A stretch of DNA of 64,000 bases from UBA5239 sp031548025 (lineage in GTDB: Bacteria > Verrucomicrobiota > Lentisphaeria > Victivallales > Victivallaceae), in NCBI GenBank assembly GCA_031548025.1, contig JAVBRM010000176.1, positions 1 through 64,000 on the forward strand, read 5' to 3'. Each line of letters opens with the position of its first letter. Position 1 is the first letter of the stretch. Positions 25,101-33,567 of the stretch are shown here, in pieces. The position numbers and the translations under genes were made by a program. The notes under the pieces were generated by a model. It saw nothing but the letters and a program-made list of their open reading frames with translations, was not told the DNA's origin and searched no databases.

Positions 25101-25922
25101 TTACACCCCGCTGAAGGACGAGAAACCGCCGTCCACCGGAATGATCGCGCCGGTGACGAATTTCGCCGCGTCCGAAATCAGGTAATGAATACAGCCGAAA
25201 ACCTCGTCCTGTTCGCCGAAACGCCCCATCGGCGTCTTGGCGATCACCTGCCGGCCGCGGGCGGTGAAAGTGCCGTCCGGATTGACCAGCAGAGCACGGT
25301 TCTGGTTGCTGACGAAAAAGCCGGGTGCGATGGCGTTGACCCGCAGGCCGCTGCCGAATTTCTGCGCCAGTTCCATCGCCAGCCAGCGCGTCAGGTTGTC
25401 GATCGCGCCCTTGGCGTTGGAATAACCGATGCCGCGCGAAATCGCCTGGCCGGCGGCCATGCTGGAAAAGTTGACGACGCAGCCATTTTTCTGCGCGGCC
25501 ATCGCCCTGGCGAAGGTGATCGTGGGCAGCAATGTTCCCTTGAGATTCAGGTCGAGCACCTTCTCGTACTGATCGATCTGCAGGTCGAAAATCGTCTGAT
25601 CGGGATTGACCATCGCGCCGGCCATGTTGCCGCCCGCGCCATTAATCAGTACATCGATCCGGCCGTGTTCCACCATGATTTTTCCGTAAATATCGTCAAG
25701 CATCTGCTTATCGAGTACGCTGCAGGCGTAGCCGGAAACGTTCGGCGAAATTTCCTTTTTGCACTCCGCCACGGCCTGTTCGACCGCCTCCGGGCGCAAG
25801 TCCAGCATGACGAGCTTCGCCCCCTGGCTCAACAGATAACGCACCGTACCGCCAGCCAATACCCCGGCCGCGCCGGTCACCACAATCACTTTGTTTTCAA
25901 GGTCGAATAATTGGTTCTTCAT
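25101..25922 (-). CDS. SDR-family oxidoreductase, probable D-mannonate oxidoreductase
   Basis: The 273-residue short-chain dehydrogenase has the NAD(P) motif VTGAAGVLAGG (16-26), NGAGG near residue 95, a catalytic Ser-Tyr-Lys set (NFSSMAAG, then YSNAKGA) and a C-terminal PVDGGFSSFSGV. As first gene of a uxuA-TRAP operon it most likely reduces D-fructuronate to D-mannonate, replacing classical UxuB; that is inference from context. AGGAAA precedes the ATG at 25922. The 189 bp upstream (25923-26111) hold the operon promoter region but no clear consensus boxes. Confidence 0.88.
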   Translation of the reverse strand: MKNQLFDLENKVIVVTGAAGVLAGGTVRYLLSQGAKLVMLDLRPEAVEQAVAECKKEISPNVSGYACSVLDKQMLDDIYGKIMVEHGRIDVLINGAGGNMAGAMVNPDQTIFDLQIDQYEKVLDLNLKGTLLPTITFARAMAAQKNGCVVNFSSMAAGQAISRGIGYSNAKGAIDNLTRWLAMELAQKFGSGLRVNAIAPGFFVSNQNRALLVNPDGTFTARGRQVIAKTPMGRFGEQDEVFGCIHYLISDAAKFVTGAIIPVDGGFSSFSGV

Positions 25923-26111
25923 TTGTCAATTTCCTGTAGGCGAGAAAGATTAATTTTATATTTTTTTGACATTCGCCATTAATGCACAGCCGGCATTATC
26001 CCTGAACAATAGAACGGATGGACATTATCTTGTATGGCATTGACATAATAATAGCCGGTATGACGAAAAGAGCCGGTTTGGTAATATGTAATTTTCAGGG
26101 ACAAAGAGGCG

Positions 26112-26714
26112 TCACATTGTGCCGTTGTCTATCAGCTTCATCGCTTCCGTTTTGGGATACCACGACACGTGGCCCGGATAGTGCAGAACATTGAGACCGC
26201 CGTTGTGGCGATTACTTAGTTTCTGGGGAAAAGTTACACCGCTGTTTGTGCCCGCATACCAATAATACGGAGCATCGGTATCGACACAGCCCAGTTGCAG
26301 CCGGCGTTCGGGTTTGGATATTTTGGGGTATTTGGTCAAACCATCCGAGGTTCTGGATATGTAGCCGCCGCGCCAATTGGTATTTGTGGAATTTTGCTGG
26401 CACTGAATCATCCTCAGCCACAAGACGTCATTCTTTTTATCCGGGTCTATATAAGTCCGGGGGGCTCCACTGTCGGAATAAAACATACCTTCGTTTGGAT
26501 AGGGGGTAAAACGCATCAAAACCCATTCATCATAATCTCCGGTGTACATATGAAAGGCGACCCCGAGTTGCTTCAGATCGCCCGCACAGTTGATTGATTT
26601 GGCTTTGCCGCGGGCCTTGTTCAAGGCCGGCAGCAGCATTGCCGCCAGGATAGCGATGATGGCGATCACGATCAGGAGTTCAATGAGTGTGAATTTTTTC
26701 CGGTTTGTATGCAT
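26112..26714 (-). CDS. Pseudopilin-like protein
   Basis: The 200-residue protein has the classic PVC prepilin start at residues 7-37 (KKFTLIELLIVIAIIAILA, LLPALNKARGKA) and a shortened globular domain. The C-terminal motif is altered: LNVLHYPGHVSWYP, where the usual motif has a DGH in place of PGH. AAGGAAG precedes the ATG. It follows the AraC-family gene on the same strand after about 97 bp, so both may be co-expressed although the main arabinose operon runs the other way. It may serve that operon's secreted enzymes; this is inference. Confidence 0.88.
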   Translation of the reverse strand: MHTNRKKFTLIELLIVIAIIAILAAMLLPALNKARGKAKSINCAGDLKQLGVAFHMYTGDYDEWVLMRFTPYPNEGMFYSDSGAPRTYIDPDKKNDVLWLRMIQCQQNSTNTNWRGGYISRTSDGLTKYPKISKPERRLQLGCVDTDAPYYWYAGTNSGVTFPQKLSNRHNGGLNVLHYPGHVSWYPKTEAMKLIDNGTM

Positions 26715-26811
26715 TGTTCCCTACTTCCTTTTTTAAGTTGTTGTCTTGTTTATTAATATATCCCGGAAATAAAAAATATGAATAACTTATTTCATAAAAA
26801 ACATATCCAAA

Positions 26812-27699
26812 TCATGAATTGTCTGAAAAAGAATCATTCGTTGCAAAACCGGTTTCGTGGCGTTTTTTGAAATCCCTCGGGCTACATTTATAATAATTCT
26901 TAAAGGCCCTGGAAAATGAAAAAGCGCTTGCAAATCCCACCAATTCCGCAATTTCCTCCAGATTGCTCCCACCCCGCAACAACAATGATACCGCGCGGTC
27001 CATACGCATCCGGGTCAGGATGCTCAAAGGGGCGGCATTGTAAAATTTTTTGCAGGTGATGAAGAAATTCGATTCGGACATACTGGTTCTTTTGGCCATT
27101 TCTTGAAGCGTCCAATGACGCCGCAAATTCGCTCCGATCTGGGCAAAGAGTTCATCCATTTGCTGTTGATGCAAATTCAGGCGGGGGGAGACCTCCTGTT
27201 CCTCTTTCAGGTACTCGATCAGCATATTGACGGTGTAGGTGGCCTTGGCCGGGTTCCGGCGTTCCTCCAGGTAGAGCAGTTCGGCCAGGTGGATGATTTC
27301 GGAGAAAAATGTCGACGGTTTGATTATCGCACTTGCATCCGCCGGCAATTGCAACCAGTTCAATGAAAGATGAAACCACAGAAAACGCAAATTGGAATCG
27401 GTACCGTAAATCTGCGGCTGGTTGCGGGGAAAACAGATGGTTTCTCCGGCTTTTATGGTATGAATTTTATTGTCCAAACGGATATCCAGAGTACCTTCCT
27501 GAATCAGCAAGATCTGATCGAAGCGGCTTTTGTTCAAATAGATCATATAGCCGCCAGAGGGAACATGGCTGAATCCGGCGATGCATGGCAGGTAGTAATA
27601 TTTCTCAAGGGGTTGAAGATTGTTGAAAAAGATAAAACGTTCATGGAGGTCCGGCGGCAGATTTGCGGAATCGGGTATGTTTTTTAAAAGATCGAGCAT
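26812..27699 (-). CDS. AraC-family transcriptional regulator
   Basis: The 295-residue protein has an N-terminal cupin sensor region (about 40-150; LLIQEGTLDIRL, IKAGETICFPRNQPQIY) and a C-terminal double helix-turn-helix of AraC type (about 190-285; WTLQEMAKRTSMSESNFFIT, LEEIAELVGFASAFSFSRAF). Such proteins activate sugar-use operons on ligand binding. The gene is divergent from the large GH2-led operon with 64 bp between the start codons, the usual placement for its activator. Confidence 0.92.
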   Translation of the reverse strand: MLDLLKNIPDSANLPPDLHERFIFFNNLQPLEKYYYLPCIAGFSHVPSGGYMIYLNKSRFDQILLIQEGTLDIRLDNKIHTIKAGETICFPRNQPQIYGTDSNLRFLWFHLSLNWLQLPADASAIIKPSTFFSEIIHLAELLYLEERRNPAKATYTVNMLIEYLKEEQEVSPRLNLHQQQMDELFAQIGANLRRHWTLQEMAKRTSMSESNFFITCKKFYNAAPLSILTRMRMDRAVSLLLRGGSNLEEIAELVGFASAFSFSRAFKNYYKCSPRDFKKRHETGFATNDSFSDNS

Positions 27700-27720
27700 T
27701 TTAAATTCTCCATTCGATGT

Positions 27721-27758
27721 TATAATGTATTATGTAGTAGAGCCAATTTCAAAAGGGG
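27721..27758 (+). promoter_or_regulatory. Promoter region of the arabinose-polymer operon
   Basis: TATAAT at 27721-27726 lies in the 64-bp gap between the divergent AraC and GH2 genes, without a good -35 box. AAAAGGGG at 27751-27758 is the ribosome-binding site for the GH2 gene. A weak -35 fits a promoter needing the AraC-type activator. Confidence 0.5.
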
Positions 27759-27763
27759 TTTAT

Positions 27764-30700
27764 ATGAAACATAAAATTATTTCCTGTTTATGTCTTCTCC
27801 TGACCGCCGCGTTTTCGTTGACGGCGGCGGAGGGAGTCCGCTATAACTTGAATGTCGACTGGAAATTCGCGATTCCCGAGAAACGCAATTTCCCGCTGGC
27901 CGACGCTCTTGAGAGCATGAAAAAAGACGGCAAACAATTCTATGCGATCGATTATGACGACTCCGGATGGGAAACGGTGAGCGTGCCGCACCCGATCAAT
28001 GCGAAAGACTCATTTGACGACCAGCATGTCGATGCGGGGGAAGCCAATCTTTATCGCGGCTTCATGTTTTACCGCAAGCATTTTGCGCTGGACCAGGCAG
28101 CCGCCGGACAGAAGATTTTCATCGAATTCGAGAGTGTCCGCCAGACGATCTATTTATATGTCAATGGCGAGTTCGCGGGTTATTATGAGGCGGGGGTCGC
28201 GCCGGTCGGCTTCGACATCAGCCGCTGGGCCAAGGCCGGCGACAACCTGGTCGCGATCGCCACCGACAATACCGCGAATCGGGGCATGAAGATCATCGCC
28301 CTGGAAACGAAACCCGGCAATACCCCCGGCGACCGCTCCGGCACCGGCTGGCAGTGGAACCAGAAGGATTTCAATCCGGTACAGGGCGGCCTGACCGGCA
28401 ATGTGAATCTGTATGTCAAAAGCCCGGTTTACCTGACGCTGCCTTTGTACAATAATTTAAAAACCACCGGGAGCTACATCACCGCGTCCGAGTTCGACTT
28501 TGCACGTGGCGCAGCGAAAATCCGCGTCCGGGGCGAAGTGCGCAACGAATCCGCGAAGTCCGCGAAACTGACCCTCGGTATTACGGTAAAAGATGCCGCC
28601 ACCGGGAAGGCGGTCGCCAATTTCCAGTCATCCAAAGCGGAAACCGTGGCGCCCGCCGAGGATAAAGGCAAGGTTTTCCAGACCGCGTTGGAAAGCGATG
28701 TTTATGCGGAAAATCCGCGCCCGACAGCGGTGATCACGCCGGAAGTGAAAACCGTTCTCGCGGAGAAAGTCGTTTCCGGGCTGAAATTCTGGTCGCCGGA
28801 CGATCCGACGCTCTACCGGGTGGAAATCACGCTGCGCGATGCCAACGGCGCGATCTGCGATTGCGAAGAGATCGTTACCGGCTTCCGCGACGTGCGGTTC
28901 GATGCGAAACAGGGACTGCTCATCAACGGCAAGCCGTTTTATCTGAAGGGTTATGCACAGCGCTCCACCAATTCCTGGGCGGCCATCGGCGTGGCCAACG
29001 ACTGGCTGAACGATTTTGAGGCGGCGCAGGTCCGCGAGTCCGGCGCAAATTTCATCCGCTGGATGCACGTCGCCCCCAAGCCGGTACTGATTCGTGCAGG
29101 AGATAAATACGGCGTCGTGTCTGTGGCCCCCGCCGGGGACAAGGAAGCCGACGTCAAGGGGCGTACCTGGGCGCAGCGCGTGGAGGCGATGCGTGACACC
29201 ATGATCTATTTCCGCAATTCTCCGTCGGTCATCTTCTGGGAAGCCGGAAACAATGCGATTACCGCCGAACATATGCAGGAAATGACCACACTCAAGCATC
29301 AGATCGACCCCGCCGGCGGGCGCTTCATGGGCTGCCGCACCTTGACCAGCAAGGAACAGATCGCCGCCGCAGAATGGGTCGGCACCATGATTTACCGCCA
29401 CGACAAGGCCGCCAAGGCAAGCATGAACGCCATCAACCGTCAGCTGCCGATGGTCGAAACCGAATACAACCGCGACGAGTCTCCCCGCCGGGTCTGGGAC
29501 CGCTATTCGCCGCCCGATTACGACTATGTGAACAAATGGCTCGGCGGCGGGCGCAAGCGCGATGGCTTCGATGTATGGGACCAGACGCAGGAGGACTTCT
29601 GCCTGGCCGCCGGAAATCTTAAGGGCGGTTACGGTTACTTCTACAACAACCGCGTCGGCAGCATCGGTGGCAATTACTATGTCGGCGCGGGGGCGCTGGT
29701 CTGGGCGGATTCCAGCGAGCTCGGACGCAATACCGGATCGGAAAACTGCCGCGTCTCCGGGCGCGTCGATGCGGTCCGTATCCCGAAGGAATCGTTCTAC
29801 GTCTACCAGGTATTCCATTCGGAAACACCGAGGATCAAAATCCTCGGACACTGGAATTACCCCGAACTGACGCCGGAAACCTATCAGTACCGCGTCAAGG
29901 AAAAGGACGAAAAGGAAGGCTACTGGCGCGTCTCCGACAAGATCGCTCAGCGCGATCCGAAGAGCAAGACCGTCTATGTGATCGGCTCCCCGCATTGCGC
30001 GAGCATCGAACTCTTCATCAACGCCAAGAGCGCGGGAGTCTGCTCAGCCGCCAAGGAACAGTACAATTATGAGTTCCCCGGCATCGACGTGACCAAATCC
30101 GGCGAAATCCGCGCCGTGGCCAAAGACGCCAAGGGAAATATCATCGCCGACGACAAAATCGAAACCGTCGGCGAGCGCGCCGCGATCGAGCTCGTGCCGG
30201 TGGCCGGCCCGGAGGGGCTGCGCGCCGACGGGTCCGACGTGATGTTCTTCGACGTCCGGATCGTGGATGCCAAAGGGCGTGTCTGTCCGCTGGACTATGA
30301 ACGGATCGACTTTCAGTTGGCCGGACCGGGCGTTTTCCTCGGCGGTTACAATTCCGGCAAATTCGGCAAGGACGCCGTGATCCACAAGAATTATGTCTTC
30401 GCCGAATGCGGGCTGAACCGCGTATTCGTCCGCGCCACCCGTAACGCCGGAGAAATCACCCTTACAGCCACCAGCGGCAAGCTCCGCGTCACCGCCAGTA
30501 CCCGCTCCGTAGCGGTCAAGGCCGTGAACGGCTTCTCACCGGACCAGCAGGCGAACCGCCCCAACCAGATGACGTTCGGCACTCAGGCGGTGGCCGTAGT
30601 CGAAACCACGGCGAAACCCACGACCGGCGTTACGGAGAGCTACAAGATCCTGGTCAACGGCAAGGCCGTCGACTGCGGCAAGAATTCACCTTACAAACCG

Positions 30701-31054
30701 GACAGTTCGACCGGAGTGGTCGCGCCGCTCCGCCCGGTACTGGCGGCTCTCAAGCAGGCGGGCGCCAGTTTTGAGCTGGTTTACCTCGGCGAAGAGGATG
30801 TGCCGGCGCACCTCACGGATTACGCTTATCCGATGCTGGTCATCGAAGCCAACGGCAAAAAGGCGGAGATTTACAACGGCAACACCGAAATCATCCTCAA
30901 CGACGGCGAAGACAAGAATCTGACCAATTTCGAATTCACCGAAACCAATAAAGAACTGGTCGGCGAACTCGCCGCGGTTCTGGAATATGTCCCGGGCATC
31001 GAAATCAAAATCGATCCGGCCGCCCGCACTTTCGTCATCAATATCAAAAAGTAA
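27764..31054 (+). CDS. Secreted GH2-family glycoside hydrolase with altered acid/base site
   Basis: The 1096-residue protein has a signal peptide (MKHKIISCLCLLLTAAFSLTAAEG), a GH2 jelly-roll domain (about 25-190), an immunoglobulin-like domain, a TIM barrel (about 385-620), and several C-terminal beta domains (DUF4982-like and beyond). In typical GH2 enzymes the barrel motif ends in GNE, with Glu as acid/base. Here FWEAGNN has Asn497 in that place. A glutamate-rich VETEYNRDE motif (Glu567) is present where the nucleophile is expected. The reading frame opens at 27620, but the signal peptide and AAAAGGGG fix the start at 27764. It is the first gene of the arabinose-polymer operon. A beta-galactosidase or beta-arabinosidase-like substrate is guesswork. 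Confidence 0.85.
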   Translation: MKHKIISCLCLLLTAAFSLTAAEGVRYNLNVDWKFAIPEKRNFPLADALESMKKDGKQFYAIDYDDSGWETVSVPHPINAKDSFDDQHVDAGEANLYRGFMFYRKHFALDQAAAGQKIFIEFESVRQTIYLYVNGEFAGYYEAGVAPVGFDISRWAKAGDNLVAIATDNTANRGMKIIALETKPGNTPGDRSGTGWQWNQKDFNPVQGGLTGNVNLYVKSPVYLTLPLYNNLKTTGSYITASEFDFARGAAKIRVRGEVRNESAKSAKLTLGITVKDAATGKAVANFQSSKAETVAPAEDKGKVFQTALESDVYAENPRPTAVITPEVKTVLAEKVVSGLKFWSPDDPTLYRVEITLRDANGAICDCEEIVTGFRDVRFDAKQGLLINGKPFYLKGYAQRSTNSWAAIGVANDWLNDFEAAQVRESGANFIRWMHVAPKPVLIRAGDKYGVVSVAPAGDKEADVKGRTWAQRVEAMRDTMIYFRNSPSVIFWEAGNNAITAEHMQEMTTLKHQIDPAGGRFMGCRTLTSKEQIAAAEWVGTMIYRHDKAAKASMNAINRQLPMVETEYNRDESPRRVWDRYSPPDYDYVNKWLGGGRKRDGFDVWDQTQEDFCLAAGNLKGGYGYFYNNRVGSIGGNYYVGAGALVWADSSELGRNTGSENCRVSGRVDAVRIPKESFYVYQVFHSETPRIKILGHWNYPELTPETYQYRVKEKDEKEGYWRVSDKIAQRDPKSKTVYVIGSPHCASIELFINAKSAGVCSAAKEQYNYEFPGIDVTKSGEIRAVAKDAKGNIIADDKIETVGERAAIELVPVAGPEGLRADGSDVMFFDVRIVDAKGRVCPLDYERIDFQLAGPGVFLGGYNSGKFGKDAVIHKNYVFAECGLNRVFVRATRNAGEITLTATSGKLRVTASTRSVAVKAVNGFSPDQQANRPNQMTFGTQAVAVVETTAKPTTGVTESYKILVNGKAVDCGKNSPYKPDSSTGVVAPLRPVLAALKQAGASFELVYLGEEDVPAHLTDYAYPMLVIEANGKKAEIYNGNTEIILNDGEDKNLTNFEFTETNKELVGELAAVLEYVPGIEIKIDPAARTFVINIKK

Positions 31055-31067
31055 AGGAGACTATAAT

Positions 31068-33557
31068 ATGCTTAAAAAACGACAACTCGCCGTCATCGCG
31101 GCCGCTTCGCTCTCCCTGGCGGCGTTTCCGGGTATCGCCAGTGAACAGCCGATCGGTTCGATCACCATCGATACCGCCAACCCCGGCATTCAGGTCAGCC
31201 CCACGCTCTACGGAGCGTTTTTTGAAGACATCAACCGCGCCGGTGACGGCGGCATCTATGCGGAAATGATTCAAAACCGCTCGTTCGAAGACAACAACGG
31301 CTTCGCCATCGCGTGGTTTGCCCGATCCGTGGCGCTTTCGCTCGACCGCGACAAGCCGATCAACCCGAACAATCCGACCGCACTGAAAGTCATCTCCGAG
31401 GCGGACGGCATGGTTTGGAACGCCGGGTTCATCGGCAACGTCCAGGGCACCCGGGCACGGGCCACCCGTCCAGACTGGCAGAAACGCCAGGAAAACGCCC
31501 CCGGCCAGATCTTTGTCGAAAAAGGCAAAAAATATGACTTTTCGGTCTTTGCACGTGCGGAAAACACACTGCCGTTGACCGTTTCTCTGATTACTACCGC
31601 CTACGATGGTGAAAAAGCATCCGCGAAAAACCCGATGGGTAAAGTACTCGCCACCGCCAAAATCAAGGTGGGAACCGATTGGAAAAAACACACCCTGGAA
31701 TTAACGCCGAACGATACCGCCAGCGACGCTTATCTGGTGATCTCCTCCGGCGAAAAGGCGACTTACTATCTGGATATGGTTTCGCTGTTTCCGCGTGACA
31801 CCTGGAAAGGACGTCCCAACGGCCTGCGGGCCGACCTGATGGAGCACATCGCTGCCATGAAGCCCGCGTTCATCCGTTTCCCCGGCGGCTGCTATGTGGA
31901 GGGCGAACTGAAGGACGACCGTGCCGTTTGGAAGGATACCATCGGTCCGGTCGAGGAGCGCAAGGGGCAGTGGAATTTTTGGCAGTACCTGGTCAGCAAC
32001 GGGTTGGGCTACCATGAAGGTCTGCAGATGTGCGAAGACCTCGGCGCTGAGCCACTCTTTGTGATCAACTGCGGCATGGGTCACAAATACAATATTCCCC
32101 TGGAGGAAATGGGTCCCTTCGTGCAGGATGCGCTCGACGCAATCGAATACGCCAACGGACCGGTGGACAGCAAGTGGGGCGCGCTCCGGGCCAAACACGG
32201 CCATCCCGCGCCGTTCAAACTGAAATATATCGAGATCGGCAACGAAAACGGCGGCAAGCCTTATCAGGAGCGTTATCCGCTGTTCGCCGAAGCGATCAAA
32301 GCGAAATATCCCGAAATGCGGATTATCGCCACTCAAAACACGCCGAATTACAAGAACGATATGGTTGACGACCACATGTTTTCCGGCCCTGGCAGGTTCC
32401 GCAGTGACGCCAACCGTTTCGACAAGACCGACCGCAAAGGGCCGCAAATCTACTTCGGCGAATACGCCGTCACCAGCGAAGCCGGACTCGGCAACTTGCG
32501 CGGCGCGCTTGCCGAAGCAGCGTTCATGACCGGAATGGAACGCAACAGCGATGTCGTGATCATGAGTTCCTATGCTCCGCTCATGCGCCGCGTAGGCTGG
32601 GAAGCCTGGAATCCGAATGCCATCGTGTTCGACCAGAGCCGTTCCTACGGCACGCCTTCCTACTGGGTGCAGCGGATATTCTCCCTCAACCGTGCGGACC
32701 GCAACCTGAACGTGAATGTGGATATAAAGCCGCAGGAACCGGGAAAACTGCGCGGCGGCGTGGGCCTGACGACCTGGGGCACGAACGTCGAGTTCAAGGA
32801 TTTCAAGGTAGAAAAGGACGGCAAGGTAATTTTCTCTCCGGATTTTCAGAAGGATCTCGGCGGATTCCGCGTTATTTCCGCGACCGGCGGACGGCTGATC
32901 CCGCCCAGCGAATGGAAAGTCGGCAATGGCGTCCTGACCTCAACTCGCGAGAAACCCGCGATCGTGGTCGCCGGGGAACCGGATTGGAGCAATTACACCG
33001 TCAGCGTCAAAGCCCGCAAACTGAGGGGGCCGGACGGCTTTGGCATCACTTTTGCGCGGGATGCCGAGGAGCGCAGCGGGGGAGTCGGGTTCGGCAACCG
33101 GAGCAATACCCACGGCCTGAACCATCCAAATATCTCCGTCAAAAACGTACGCGGCAAGGTCGAAACCGACCGCTGGTACGAGGTCAAAATCGAAGTGAGC
33201 GACGACAATGTGAAGTGCTATTTCGAAGGCGAGAAAGTATTCGACACGAACACCGTGCCGGAGAAAAATACCGTAGCCGCCGTGGCCGGACTCGATCGGA
33301 AAACCGGCGAAAAGATCCTGAAATTCGTCAATGTTCGTACTGAAGCCGTGTGTCTCTCGGTCAAGACTGGCGGTGGAGCCTCCGGCGCGGCCCGAGGTAA
33401 GGCGATCACCTTGACTTCCGCCAGCCAGAACGACGAAAATTCCTTCGCGGAACCGGTCAAAATCGCCCCGAAAGAAAGCACCTTCGAAGCCGCGAACGGC
33501 CAGGATTTCAACTACACCTTCCCGGCCAATTCCGTCACCATCCTGCGTTGGAAATAA
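31068..33557 (+). CDS. Secreted GH51 alpha-L-arabinofuranosidase
   Basis: The 829-residue protein releases terminal arabinofuranose from arabinan or arabinoxylan. A signal peptide (about 1-24, AAASLSLAAFPGIASEQ) is followed by an N-terminal GH51 region (PTLYGAFFEDINRAGDGGIYAEM), a carbohydrate-binding sandwich, and a TIM barrel with acid/base Glu393 in EIGNENGG and nucleophile Glu465 in YFGEYA. A C-terminal laminin-G/DUF1080-like domain (about 580-770) is inserted before the final strands. AAGGAG precedes the ATG at 31068, which is 14 bp after the GH2 stop. The upstream extension of the frame is spurious. Confidence 0.95.
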   Translation: MLKKRQLAVIAAASLSLAAFPGIASEQPIGSITIDTANPGIQVSPTLYGAFFEDINRAGDGGIYAEMIQNRSFEDNNGFAIAWFARSVALSLDRDKPINPNNPTALKVISEADGMVWNAGFIGNVQGTRARATRPDWQKRQENAPGQIFVEKGKKYDFSVFARAENTLPLTVSLITTAYDGEKASAKNPMGKVLATAKIKVGTDWKKHTLELTPNDTASDAYLVISSGEKATYYLDMVSLFPRDTWKGRPNGLRADLMEHIAAMKPAFIRFPGGCYVEGELKDDRAVWKDTIGPVEERKGQWNFWQYLVSNGLGYHEGLQMCEDLGAEPLFVINCGMGHKYNIPLEEMGPFVQDALDAIEYANGPVDSKWGALRAKHGHPAPFKLKYIEIGNENGGKPYQERYPLFAEAIKAKYPEMRIIATQNTPNYKNDMVDDHMFSGPGRFRSDANRFDKTDRKGPQIYFGEYAVTSEAGLGNLRGALAEAAFMTGMERNSDVVIMSSYAPLMRRVGWEAWNPNAIVFDQSRSYGTPSYWVQRIFSLNRADRNLNVNVDIKPQEPGKLRGGVGLTTWGTNVEFKDFKVEKDGKVIFSPDFQKDLGGFRVISATGGRLIPPSEWKVGNGVLTSTREKPAIVVAGEPDWSNYTVSVKARKLRGPDGFGITFARDAEERSGGVGFGNRSNTHGLNHPNISVKNVRGKVETDRWYEVKIEVSDDNVKCYFEGEKVFDTNTVPEKNTVAAVAGLDRKTGEKILKFVNVRTEAVCLSVKTGGGASGAARGKAITLTSASQNDENSFAEPVKIAPKESTFEAANGQDFNYTFPANSVTILRWK

Positions 33558-33567
33558 AGGATAAATC

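Noticed and set aside
28628..29995. 455-codon minus-strand frame inside the GH2 gene
   Set aside because: It is the antisense shadow of a high-GC coding region; the sense strand shows clear GH2 motifs. The same applies to the 641-codon frame opposite the GH31 gene and the 520-codon frame opposite the GH127/146 gene.
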